NCBI RefSeq assembly: GCF_000226095.1
Contig: NC_016477.1
Location: 3,348,001 to 3,412,000, forward strand
DNA length: 64,000 bases
From: Thermothelomyces thermophilus ATCC 42464
Lineage: Eukaryota; Ascomycota; Sordariomycetes; Sordariales; Chaetomiaceae
Reading direction: 5' to 3'
A program made the translations under genes and the position numbers. Shown here in pieces: positions 44,691-57,700 of this stretch; the first letter of the stretch is position 1; each line of letters starts with the position of its first letter. A model generated the notes under the pieces. It saw nothing but the letters and a program-made list of their open reading frames with translations, was not told where the DNA came from and ran no database searches.

Positions 44691-47600
44691 GGGAAGGGGG
44701 TAAAGGTAGTATAGAAAAGGGGTAATTAGGGGTTTAGGTAGTAAAGAGTAAATAGAAGTGAAATCGAACAGGGTCAACTTGTATTTCTATTAATAGCTCG
44801 AAAGCTAAAATCCGGGTGGTTTCCCTCTGGTTAGTTCGACTACAAGCTCCTACCGTTACTATTGTTGCTCTCGGGCTTTAGATCTGGTAAGTCGGTCGCT
44901 CGGTTGTAGTTACCTAGTTTATCTAGGAGCTTCCTCTTCTACTATTACTTCTTTAAGTGCTTCCGGTAGCGAAGAGCCCACTTCCTAGTTCTAGGGGTTC
45001 TGCCTACCTAGAAAACTATTAGATCCGTTAGCTTTAAGCCAAACTCTATCCCGCTTAAAAAACTTCTTAATGCGGTTCGCGGAATATAGTGTCTATATAG
45101 TTATATCATTAAGAGTCTCTAGGTAGTAGGTATTCCTGTTTCTAACTTCCTAGACCTGGTATAGGCTATGCTACTAATACTAGAGTTTTCGAAACAAGCT
45201 TATATCGATCTGCCGAATGTTATTATATACTAGAACAAGATTGCTTACTTTGACTTAGGCATTCTCGGCTCTGAATTTGCGGTAGTAGGCTTCGTTTTAG
45301 TATTTAGCTATCTTTCGTCTAGCTTTAGCAACCTTTTTAGTGGCAACTTCTAGGTCGAATTCTATATTAAGTAATACCTTAGTACGGAGTTCTAATAATT
45401 GTAGACGGGCTTCCGCTTGATTTTCCCTATCTAGTCAGACGGCTATAGAGTCCTAGTAAAGAATTCGCTAGGTAGGGACATTATTTTTGATCGGGCTAAT
45501 AGGATCGTAGTTATAAATAAGGTTAAAGGGTAAGCGGCTATAGCTATTTCAAACGGTAGTATAGTTAGTATATAGGACATAGGGAAGAAGCTATCGCTAG
45601 TTCTTTCTAGTCCCTATAGTTATCTTTGCTAGGGCAGCTATAATAGGTATATACCTAGCCTTACTAACACCGTTAGCCCTAGAGTTATAGGGAGAAATAA
45701 TAATATGTTTTACCCCTAGTTCCTCTAGGATAGCTTTCGCTTCCCCTTTAAATTTAGATCCCCTATTAATGACTATAACTATCGGGAGTCCCTAACGAAG
45801 GAGAATATTACGGTTGATAAAGTTCTTTACCGCTCTAGCTAACTTGTTAGGTAGGACTTTGGCTTCTATAAATTCTATAAGATCATTACGTGCCTTAAGG
45901 AGGAAATAGGGCTTCCCCCTCTAGTCAGAGGGCATAAATTGGATATCTAAGTGCCATTTTATAAATAAGATTAGAGAAGGTTCCGAATACAAATGTACCT
46001 CCTTAAATCTTTTAGTATCCTATACCTAACACTCTAGGTAGGTATAAATCTACTTTGCTACATTAGCATATATTCCCTTCTAGTAATAGTGGTTAGTAAC
46101 CCTCTAGTAAGTAGCTTCTCTACCCTTATAGCCCATCTCATTATGGCAAGCTTAGAAAATTTGTTACCTTTCTTCTAGGGTATCTACCACATGGCGAGGA
46201 TTCTAGGTATCGTTCGCTAGCTAAAGGAATAGATAGCCCTTGTCTACCAAATATTTGAGCGCTTCCTTCTTGAACAGACGTCGCCACTAGTGTGGTCAGA
46301 TAGCTATAGGTTCTTCTAAAGTGGCTAAGTACCGTACGATGGCTCTAGAGTGCTCGGAGTATCCTTCCTTAAGGTTCGGGTCTATAGGTTTGGGAGGATT
46401 ACTAATACGGCTAGTATAGATTTACGTATTAACCTAATCATTAATATCCTCCTCGTTTGCTTTCTCTATCTAGTCAGACAGACTAGGAGGCTTCTACGAA
46501 AGCCTATTAGTAATAGCGTTTTTAGAACCTGGAATGTGCTTAACCTTAAAGTCGAATAGCTAGATCTATACGATCTACCGTATTATCAAGGCTCTAGGTA
46601 TATCACTAGCTACGCCGTTCAACTAGTAAACTAGGATAAGAGCGTCCGTTTCCACGATGAAGTGAATACCAAAGAGGTACCGTTAGAAACGTTTCAACAG
46701 GAAAAGTAGTCTATAGAGCTCCCGTTTAGTAAGGTCGTACCGTTTCTCTGCCTCAGACTATATCCTACTCTTAAACTGGCATAGGTACCTCTTCTTATCA
46801 GGGCTAACTTGTTTAATGACTCCTCCCTAACCGAAAAGACTTATATTAGTCATTAGGTATATCTAACTATACCTAGGGTCATTGAAAACAAGTGGTACAA
46901 GGACTGGGGTAGTGGTTATTCGAGTTTAGAGTTCCTTTATAGCCTGCTATTAAGTAGGGCCTTATTCCTAACGGGTATTCTTCTTTATTAGGTTATATAA
47001 CGGCCGAGTAATCGTAGCGAAGTGCTCTATCTAGATCCGGTAGTAGCTAATGATCCCTAGGAAGGCGTGAATATCCTTTAAATCCAAATAGGAAGTCTAC
47101 TTAAGGATTTTCGTAACTTTAGCATTATTAGGTAGTCACCCTTTAGGTATATAGAGGTAGCCAAGTAATACCGCCTATAGGCGGTACTACTAGGATTTCC
47201 TAGCTACGATGGTAGCTCTGGCAAGTTTAGCATTTAGGAGAACTATATTAACATTTTAGAGGTATTCGACTACAAACTTCTGTAACCTAGGGGCAACTTC
47301 TTCCCTGTTATAGTTAGACTACAGCCCCTTTATATAGATATTATCTAGGTAAACGCGGCAGACATCTGGAATCAGGTTCTAGAAGATCTAGGTTATCGCT
47401 TGTTGAAACTAGGCAATAGAGTTCGTTCTACCTATAGGGAGGGTACATATCCGGAAGAGGCTAATAGGCGTTTAAAAGGTAGTAAGATCCCAGCTCCTTT
47501 TGTTAAGGCTAACTTAGTTATACTCGGAAAACAGGTCTAAGAGGGAGATAACTTTATAACTACTAAAATCCTCACTAAATTCCTCTATAGCCGGTGGCAC

Positions 47601-50600
47601 AAATACGTCCTATTTAGTTATAGCATTAGCTTTCTAGGCGTCATTAATTAGCCAGAGACTACTATTCTTTTTAAGGACTAGGAACTAGTTATTATAGTAG
47701 CTCCTATAGCTAGGCTCGATAATCCTATACTAGATCTGCTACTTTAGGAGGTCAATAACCTTCGGCATTAATAGCTTTAGGATAGGGATGCTCTTTAATT
47801 GCCATGCCGTATAAGGGATGGTCCGGATAACCTAAGGAGGAACAATGTCAGGGTAAATCCGCCTATATTTAGTGAAATCCTATGCTAGAGTAGCCTCCCT
47901 ATTCTATAGGACCTATACGAAGAGCTCCTTCTCCTGGTTAGACAGAAAGCTTCCTATAGATATAAGCAGCGTATCAAGCTATTCGGCCGTAAGCCGTGTC
48001 CTAGGCTCTAGGTCTGAAAACCATAGCGTAATAAGGCTATCCTATTCTAACCCAAACTTTATCTTTTTAGTGGCTTCCCTTAGGCGCTGTTCCCGCTAGT
48101 TAGGGTTACCATTAGGTACTAAACTATCGCTAACGGCTATATCTATAGGGTAAACTTTTCTAGCTATAGACTTTCGTATAATAAACGTCTATACCTCTTA
48201 TAACCCTTTTCTAACTTTTGACGTAAGTTTCCTAAGTGTTTTCTGTCTATCTAGACGGCTAGGCTCGTCCGTTTCGCTCTCCGTTTCCTAGTGTCTCTGT
48301 TTTAAAGTGTCCTATCTAGTAAGATAAAATGTCGAAACTTTAGTAAGCGTGTTAATAAGAGGTAGGCAAGAAATTCTTAGTATTATATTAAAAATGGCTT
48401 TACTAGCCTAATTATTAAGAAACCTAAGTAGAATTTCGCTATCTTAAACGTTAGCAAACGTAGGGGTAGTAGTAGTTATTATAACTAGACATTAGAGTTT
48501 GTCCCCTATAAGTTAATATTTTCTTTCGAACGTCGTTTTGGCTATAACGTCCGAGATAACCGACGCTTTAATTAATTTATTCTTAGCGATAATGTTTGCT
48601 ATAACTAGACGGCTAGCTTTATAGCTAAATATTAGGCTCGTATTATAGATAAATGGTATACCTAGTAAGATTTGGTAACTACCGGTATCTCTATCTAAAA
48701 TGAAAAAATGTTTATAGATTAAGATAACCCCTAAGATAATTATATTAACCGTTTCTCTAATAAATGGCCTACTATTATGAAGACCTCGGGAAATTACTAT
48801 CGTTATCTATATAGAGAGATAATATTTCTATACTAGGCTAAGGGTAATTATATTATACTTAGATCCGGTGTCGATTAGCGTAAGCACCTTCTTACCCCTT
48901 AGATTCTTAAAGTTGCAATAAAGCGTTAATAGTGTGTATATCTATATAAGTATACCTATCTAGATTCTCTGGCTAGTAGAGAGCATATAGATCAGAGCTT
49001 AGAAGGATATTTCAATTTCTTCTAAATCTAGCTAGTCTTGCTATCTAGTAAGGTAGTCGCTCTAGAACCTATCCGTTATAACCGCCTACTAGCTATCACT
49101 AGTAACCCCTAGAAATGCTAGAACCGTAATTATAGACTCTTCTCCCTTAACGCTGCTCTATCTGCCTAGACGGCTAAGGTATATCTTGACCTCTTATAGC
49201 GCTCTCCCTCTTGCTTATAAAGCCAGCTTATTAGGGAAGGGAATAGCTAAGCCCTTATACTCGATCACCTCCTAAGGACTTTTATAATCCTACTTAAGGA
49301 ATACAATTAGCGTATTCTTAAACGCTAAGGAGATCCCTAAGACCTTATCAATAGTAAGTGTCTTTGCTTAAAGAGCCTTACTAACTAGAGAGAGTATATT
49401 ATAGGTAGCGTTCTCCTTAGTCGATTTCTCTGATTCCTTGAAGCGAATGGTTCGTTTCTATCTAGCTAGGGGAAGAGTTCCCTTACTAACTAGATTAGCA
49501 GCCTTCTTAGTAATAGCTATAACCCTTTAGCTTATAACTAGAGGGTTAGTTCCTCCTACTTCTATATTCCTTTTTAATAATCGAATAGTCTTTACTTTAT
49601 TAGTCCTCTCTTACCTAATAGGGTCTTATATTAGCTCGTCTTCCATTTCTATAAGATAGCGCTTTATAGGGATAGTACTCTATACCATAGTTACTATATC
49701 GCCATCTCCATTAGAAACATCTTTACTATCAACCTCTAACTTGACAGCATTAAAGGCTTGCGTCGCCGTCTAGTTAGACCGTGACGCGTCCGTCGGTAAG
49801 CCCTTACAATCGGTGGCAAAAATAGGGTCGTCTGCCTGAGACGCTGTCCGTTTTACCCGTTAGACGAGAGTATATCTACCTTGCTTGCGATCCATTTAGA
49901 AATTGATCTCCTTAGCCTTAGTATAGTTATAAATTAACTCTAGGGAAACTCTCTTAATATTAGTAAGGCGATTAAGGGAGGTTATAACCACTTCTAGTAA
50001 ATATAAACCTTTAGTATGTTAAAGGAAGGCCTTATTAGTAATAAGGTTTAAGTCTAGATAGTACTCCTAACTACGTTCCCTTTAATAGCTCTCTATAAAC
50101 TGTTAATATAGCTCCTAGCTAGGAAGATCTGGCTAAAGAGAGGTATAAGCGTGAATAATATACTGCTAGGTCTCCTAATTAGCTATAGTAGCTATATCCT
50201 TACTAAGGATTTCGACTTATTAGCTTTCTAGAAGACTAGGATCTCTCTTACCTAAGATCTACTTAAAACCGAGCCAATAGATAAGACCGTTATAGATATC
50301 CTCTACTAGGACTAGACATCTATAGGTAAAGTACGTCTAGTCACTATAGTAGTAGTAGCCACGAGGTATAGCCAAAGTCGAACTCGGCTAGAACCTACCG
50401 CTCTTCTTCTTCTACTAAGACTCTTAAGTAGCCAACAGGTAGGTCTAGATCTCCTTGATCTCGTCATCACTTAGGTCGTCCGTCCGGTTACGGGAACGCC
50501 TACCTCTATCCGAGGATTTGTAGCTAACTTTGCCCTTATTAATCCGAAGCTTATATAAGGTATCCGCGAGCCCGTTGACGATCTTATCGAAGGTAGTATC

Positions 50601-52231
50601 TCTCTAGGCAGATAGACCTAAAGGACTCTCCTATGCCTAGGAAGCCAAAGGACTTTTCTCGACAGTCTGGCTTACCTATAGTTTAACTTCCCCTCCTTTT
50701 AGATCTAACTTATGGTATACTAACCTAGTGTTGACTCCCTTATATAGATACTCCTATATAAAGTTATAGAAGTCCTCTTACTCTATATCATTAACCTACA
50801 AGTTACCTTTCTTATGAACCTAAAGACTAGTCTAGAGAGTAAGGGGAAACCTATCCTATACCTTCTAGACAGCTAATAACTAATAGACCGCTTTCTTCTT
50901 CTTTGGTACTCGGGTAAACAGGATGTTAACGTACTCTAGGTAGTTATAGATAGACTTAGCCGAATCTGCGTATTAGGAATCTAGAAGACGCTCTAGCTCC
51001 CGAGTAGAGGTTTCCTAGCAAGAGTCATTCTACTTCTAACGTTCCTTGACAGCGGCTTCGAAAGTAGCCTAGTCCTTTTTCTTTGACTCTGGCCACTAGT
51101 CTAGAATTTCCTAAAGGTCATCTATATACTATTACTCGAAGTAGGAGATCTTGTCGCTATCATCTCTACTAAAGATCTTATAAGCCTTTTTAAGACACTT
51201 GAGGTATTTAATAGCGTTATAACTAGAGAAGAGACTAGGTAATCCCTTATCCGTCGGCAAAGGGAATATGACCCGAATAACTTTAATAAATCTGTCTGCC
51301 ATAATATCTACTTAAGTATAATACTTGGCTTCCGAGTCTAAAGTAAGGTTTCTAAACTCTAGCAATTAAGGTAATTCCAATAGTATCCTTCCTAACGAGG
51401 TTTCGGTATACCTAGACGTAAGAGGCGTTAAGAGTAGCGATTTCGATTAAGGTATTTATTAAGCTATTAAGAAGAGTAGTACCTAAGGTTACTATCCTTA
51501 ATTATACCTTCTTATTTAGGTAACTTCCTTAAAGATAATTCTTCTATCTAAACAGTTAATCTAGGAAGCTTTCCTCCTTTCCTTTAAGTCTTCCTATAGC
51601 TAGTAAGATCAAACATAAACTTAGTCTACTACCTTTACTTCTTTAGAGTATACCTAGTAAAGCTATTCCTAAACCTTCTAATAAGGGATACCCTATAATA
51701 ATAACGCTCTAACCCCTAAGGTTAGAACTCCTAGAACAATAAGACAAATCTATACTAGACCGCCAAAGAGTAATAATATATAGGCAGACACGCCCTTACT
51801 AGCAAGCGCTAATACCAAGATAACCAGGGCTAGGATAGCTATGAAGCTCTTCTCTAGTACCTATATAATTCCAAAATCTCGTTTCTAAATCCCGAATAGT
51901 TCTAATGTCGCTAATCCGTATTTCGGAGTTTCTATCCCTCTAGACAGATATCAAACTCCTTTAAACTCATCGTCTCGCAATTCCTACCGTCTCTACTAGT
52001 GGTGTTATTATATTAGGGCAAGAGTAGTTCCCTAGCCTACCGCTAGGTATGCCGATCTCTTAGCACCTATATTTGCTCTTCTCGCTTTCCTAACAGTCTT
52101 GCTATATACGCCTCCGCGCGTATGTCTTTACTCCTCCATCGCAAATATTGCTATCTTACTATACTTGAAGTCTAGTAGTCTAGTTTGGACTTAGAGCTAA
52201 GCTCTTCCCTAATTAAGCCCCCAAAAATATA

Positions 52232-52680
52232 TAAGCTAGTACTAACCCTCTAGGGCACCACTTAGCACCTCCAGAACCAAACCTCCGTCTAGTTAGATAG
52301 GGAGGAGCTTCGGCTTAAAAAGTCCAGGGCGTCCGAGTATTCGCGGTCACAGTAGGCAAGTCCGACCATCTAGACGGTAACGACGATAGGAGCGAAGGTG
52401 GCGATAACGATGTCCCTCTAGATAGACGTAGAAGAGTCTACTTACGTGGAAAAAGGTACTCTAACTTACAAAAGAAAGAAGAACTACATCCTGTCACTCC
52501 AATCTATTAGAGCAGACAAGTGTTGAAAGCCATCTGTTGTCCTTGTCTATCTGTCTGGCGCCCCCTGGATAGGCAACCCCTATTTATACCTATCGTATAT
52601 AACAAGCTCTACGGAACCGGAAAAACAAAACTGCACCCTGTGTCCCTCTGGTCATATCAAGAACTTCTAGCCCTAGTCTA
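52232..52680 (-). repeat. 5' LTR of Gypsy-B (end-to-end copy)
   Basis: 449 bp. It keeps more CpA/TpG than the partner LTR at 40,741-41,189. A TATA-like sequence (TATAAATA on the - strand) lies near 52,585. Confidence 0.88.
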
Positions 52681-54253
52681 ATATTATCCCCTTAATATAG
52701 ACGTTTCTAGTATTATTAATAAGCGCTTTTAACGCTTTTAGTCCGAGGTAGCTAACTCTTAAATACTAAAGATCCTTAGTATTCTCTCTTATAGTAGGTA
52801 ACACTTATATCCAGGACCTTTTACTATATATAGTAAATACGTTCTATAAGGATATATAAACGTTTATAATATCTACTTTACCAATTAAGATATAATCTAG
52901 GAAGCTTAAGTAATGGGAAAGTAGCTTATATTCAAGAAAGGTAAGATTATACTTACGTTCTAACTTATAAAGGATAATGTTATTTTCTAGTATTCCAAAA
53001 CGTAGTAAGCAATCTAAGCTATAGTACTAAGTACCTGCCTTAAGTAATAGAGTTTCTAAGACAATATTAATATAAAATCTTTCGATAATAGTAATATCCT
53101 TAAGTATTAGCTTCTTAGTATATAGTTCATATAATCTATCTGGAACGTTTTTAATTACCTAAGTGCCCTTCTTACTAATAGGAAAGATTATTATACTTGC
53201 TTTAACAAACTTAGGATCTTCTACCTTAACGAATGTCCTAGGTAAAAGGAACTTCTTATTATTAACTAAGTAGGTCGTACTATATAAGTCTAGTAAAGTG
53301 CTTTCCGAAAGAGGATAACGCTATAGAATAACTATATTAAATACCCTATAGTAAGTCAAGAGCTTACTAAGTAGTTAAAGGCTAATAATTAACGTATTAA
53401 GGGAACTAAGGTATCTTACCCCTAACTACCTAGAATAGAATAGCTCCCCTTATTTAGTAATAAGTTAATTTTTTAGTCTAGCTTACTTTAGCTTATTAAG
53501 CTCTTAGCAAATCCTCTTATACTCCTTATTAAAAAGGTATAAGCATTACTTATTACTATAGATAGCTTGCTTAAATATATAATAGTCTACTAGATCCTAT
53601 AGATATCTTAGACACTTATAAGAATATCTTATATTACGCTACTAAGTATACAAGTCTCTACCTCTCTCCTTACCGCTCTTTTAAGCTATAGGAAGTGTTA
53701 GCATATAAGTTATCAAGAAGATTCTATACTTCTAAGAGACTCTAGGTTATACGTCGTTATTAATTAGGATCTCGGCCATTATAACAAGGGTACTAAGCTC
53801 CAGAAGTAGCTATCCTATACCATTAGCGAGCTAAATTTCTATCCTCTTGTTTACTACCTAGGTTGGCAAGATATATATAGCGATAGTGTTAAGAAAAGCG
53901 TAAAGTCCTCGCGCGCCCTACACTTCTAGGATATCGTATTAGATAGCTCGCTAGAAGGCGATATTAAAGTTACGAATCTAGCGCTATAGATTAACTCCTA
54001 AACGCTTAGCTACATTAAGACTAGTTATATATTACGTTATGACTATTATATGGAGCGTTATAACTAATAGCATAAGTATAGAGCGAAGCGCTTAGATAAT
54101 CCCCCTAATAAGGTTAATATCCTTCTTCCTATATACTTTTATAGCTTTATGGAATTTAAAATCCATAATATATACTAGCTAGCATTATAGCTATCTTATC
54201 TATCTATTAACGTCTATAGTATATATAATATCCTTATGAAAGGAGTCTTATAG
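52681..54253 (-). mobile_element. Copia-A, upstream segment between two Gypsy-B insertions (fossil)
   Basis: This 1.6-kb RIP-mutated stretch continues the right Copia-A element beyond the Gypsy-B insertion. On the - strand it shows the region between Copia protease and integrase (about 53,250-52,900), the expected neighbour of the integrase start at 40,740. It is cut again at 54,254 by the second Gypsy-B copy. Confidence 0.65.
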
Positions 54254-54703
54254 TAAGCTAGTGCCAACCCTCTAGGGCACCACTTAGCACCTCTAGAACC
54301 AAACCTCCGTCTAGTCAGATAGGGAGGAGCTTTGGCTCAAAAAGTCTAGGGCGTCCAAGTATTCGCGGTCACAGTAGGCAAGTCCGACCATCTAGACGGC
54401 AACGACAATAGGGGCAAAGGCGGCGATAGTAATGTCCCTCTAGACAGATATAGAAGAGTCTACTTACATGGAAAAACATATCCCTAACTTACAAAAGAAA
54501 GAAGAACTATATCCTACTACTTTAATCTATTAGAGTAAACGAGTGTTAAAAGCTATCTATTGTCCTTATCTATCTGTCTAGCGCCCTTAGATAGATAACC
54601 CCTATTTATACCTATAGTATATAGCAAAGCTCTATAGAACTAGAAAAACAAAACTATACCTTATATCCCTCTAGTTATATTAAGAACTTCTAGCCCTAGT
54701 CTA
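54254..54703 (-). repeat. 3' LTR of Gypsy-B (right-most copy)
   Basis: 450 bp and the most RIP-altered of the four Gypsy-B LTRs in the window. Confidence 0.85.
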
Positions 54704-57700
54704 TACTTCCCCTTCGAATTTGCCCTAAGGCTCTTACTAGTAAATTCGGACCTAAAACCTTACTTACGTTCTTTATAATGCCTAGCCTACTTAGCTTTAC
54801 TATTACCTTTAGGCGAAGGCCGTTTCTTAGATACCTGATGCCTTTACTAGGCTTCTACTTTAGTATCTAGTGTATCCTAGCCTATAAACTATAGCAGGTA
54901 CTTAGGAACTAGCTTAAGATCTTTAGGCTCTAAATGTTCGAATAGTAAGGGCTAAGTCTATTTAATAGGATTATTATTAGGACGACGCTAACGAGCCTAT
55001 CCTTTCTTAGTAGCTCGGGTCGAGCGTATCTCCTACGTCTATACCGGCTTACTTAGCTTTGTCTTGGTCTAACTAGGTAGCTATCGTGTTATTAAAGGCG
55101 CCTACTTTACTAGGTACTATTACTATGATCTCGAAGATTTTTCCTATCCTTCTATAGCTATAAGTTACTCCTCTACCTATTCTACTATATATTAGTAAAT
55201 AGCTATCTTTAGTTTATAGGGATACTTGAGCGCCTATTAAAGTAGCTAAGGCGGCCCAAGTCCCTTAGGCGCCTTACTAAGGAACTGCTAGATGGTATTA
55301 TCTAGGGGAACTTGACAATCCTTCTTTATAATTAGTTACTCCTTTATTAGCGGCAGGTTATCTTCTCCTTCCTCTATCCGGACGGAAATAACTGATTTGG
55401 CCTGTCTTAGCTATAGCTATAGCTATAGAACTAGCGGCCTATAAAGTGGCTTATCTATAGGCTACCTAGGTAGTTAATAGGGATAGATATCTCCCTAAGG
55501 GTTCTTTGGTTTTTCTAGCTAAAGGAAGCTATTAGGTAGATAGCCTAGAGCTATCTAGATCGTTTTAAGCTAGAGTATTAATATCTTATTCTTAGCCTCT
55601 GTTACTTTTAGCCTTATATATAGATAGCTCTTTTACTAGGGAAGCTTAAGCTATAGTTTATCCCTCTATCGTATCTCTTAAAAGTAGAACCCGTAGAATT
55701 CGGCTATCTAGATGTTATATTCCTATTAACCCTTTTGCTTTAATGTCGCCTATATTATTGGCTAGTATATATAACCTCTAGGCGGTAGAAAAAGAAAGCT
55801 AGGGAGAATGACCTTATCCTATAGAGTCTTAAATAAATCTTTTCGGCTTTACTTATCAGAAAGATAAAAATCTATATAATAGAGATAAGACTCTATCTAG
55901 TTATATATAGCTATAACCTAATATGATTATTATAAGTGGCAAAGGATTACCTAGAATCGTTTTCCGGCTATATCCTTCCATTTTTATAGGGGTAGTACTA
56001 ACTATTTAAGCTTTAGGTTACTGATAGCTTCTAGAAAGATATAAATATATAGCTTATAAGATATTAATATATATTAAAGTAGGTTTAGGAGGTCGTAGCC
56101 GTTTAGGTACTCCTTTCTTAATATAAGCCCTTTAATATTATATAGGCTTATAGTAATATTATACTAATACTAGCCGAAGTATATCTTCCCCTAGCTATAT
56201 AGCCTAGTATATAAAGGAAATAGGTAGCTAATAATCTACTTATTAGTCTTAAGACTAAGACTTATAAGCTACTCTAGCCTTCTAGCTATAACTTCCCTAG
56301 GATAGGGAATAGGCCTAGTATATAGTTTATTAAAGAGCTTCTAGGTATTACCGCTCCCTAGGTAATTAGCAATTTCTTCCCCCGGAACCTAAGTCATAAG
56401 GAGGTACTAAAGAAAGAGCCTTAGGGTTTTAGGATCCTCCCCTAGGAGGAGTAAAGGTAGTCCTATACTTGGTTAGCTTAGCCCTCTAGTCAGAGGGAGA
56501 GGAACCGATCCTTCTCTTCTTACTCTCTAACGTTATCCCTATACATGTTTGCCATCGGAAGACTTATATAAAGTTGCTTAAAACCTAGATTACTAACATT
56601 TAGAAATAAATCGCTTAATGGAACACTTGCCTGACAGCGTCTAGCTATCTGACTAGGCGGAGAAAATATTTTATTTGGCGTTTTTATAAGTTAGCGATTT
56701 ATAGTTTATAGTTATTAGTTATAGAAAAGAGAGAGGAGAAGAGGGTTAAGTTAGGGGTATTTATAGACCTTTTAGTTCCTCTTAGATACCTTCCTTATCT
56801 AGCTATTCTAGGCTATATTTACTAGTTCTAGTACTATCTAATAGGTAACTACGTTAGCCTCTATATAACTAGGTCATTCTTTATTATAACCCTAAGGAAT
56901 GACTTTGACTTACGTTTTATCTAGTAATAATAAAGGAATATAACCTATTATATAATAGGTTATTCTAGCCTAGGTATACCTTCTTTAAATAGAAGTCTAG
57001 CGGTTCTAGTGCCCTAATTATTAAATTGTTTAAAGGATAAGTATTCTTTATTTCTCCTTAAACTTCTTCTTACTTTTCTACCCTTCTAACTAACTCTTAC
57101 TTATAATTATCTTCCTCTACTTAGATAGCTAATACTACTTCTTCCTATATTACTTCCCCTTCGAACTTACTATAAGCTCCTATAAGCAAGTTTAACTACT
57201 ATATCTACCAAAAGAGTTAAGCGCTAGAGATATAAATCCTCTATCTAGGAAGATATAGAAATTGACAAGGATACTAAGCCTATACTTCCCTCGATAATTA
57301 ACCGACTAATGGATTTGACGACTACCTAGGATAATCAGTTCCTAGTGCCTCCTAAGTTTATATAGGTGGTAAGAGTAGCTTACCTAGAAGATCTATTAAT
57401 GCCTTTAGATTATCTAGAGGTAGCCTTGATATAATACGAGTATAAACTATTTCTTTTATATTATAGATTCTTCTTTATTAAGTACCTTAAGATATAGGTA
57501 GTCCTATATATTTGCTAGGAACTAAACCCTAATCCTAACGCCTTAAAGTAGATATTTAAAATCCTAAGACTTGCTCCTATCTATATAGAATTCTTCTATA
57601 CCTATAAGAGAGCTCTAATAAAGCGGTTATACCTAGTTTTTACAGAAATTAATAACGGTAGTCCGTTTAGTTGGTAGATTTATACTATAGTTACCTACTA

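Larger units (their letters stand above)
40741..52680 (-). mobile_element. Ty3/Gypsy-type element B, end-to-end copy (fossil)
   Basis: This 11.9-kb LTR retrotransposon has both LTRs (449 bp each) and is inserted in Copia-A. Its flanks are ATAT on both sides, a possible target-site duplication. Reading on the - strand: 5' LTR 52,680-52,232; gag-like region; aspartic protease with a D-T-G box near 48,870; reverse transcriptase box near 47,360; RNase H about 47,000-46,600; integrase zinc-binding HH motif near 46,130 and core down to about 45,000; an opposite-strand frame (43,697 to about 44,690, +); a further sense frame (about 43,166-41,200); purine-rich tract; 3' LTR 41,189-40,741. It is structurally whole but heavily RIP-mutated with a very large number of breaks. 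LTR-LTR differences appear to be transitions only, with no length change. Confidence 0.85.
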
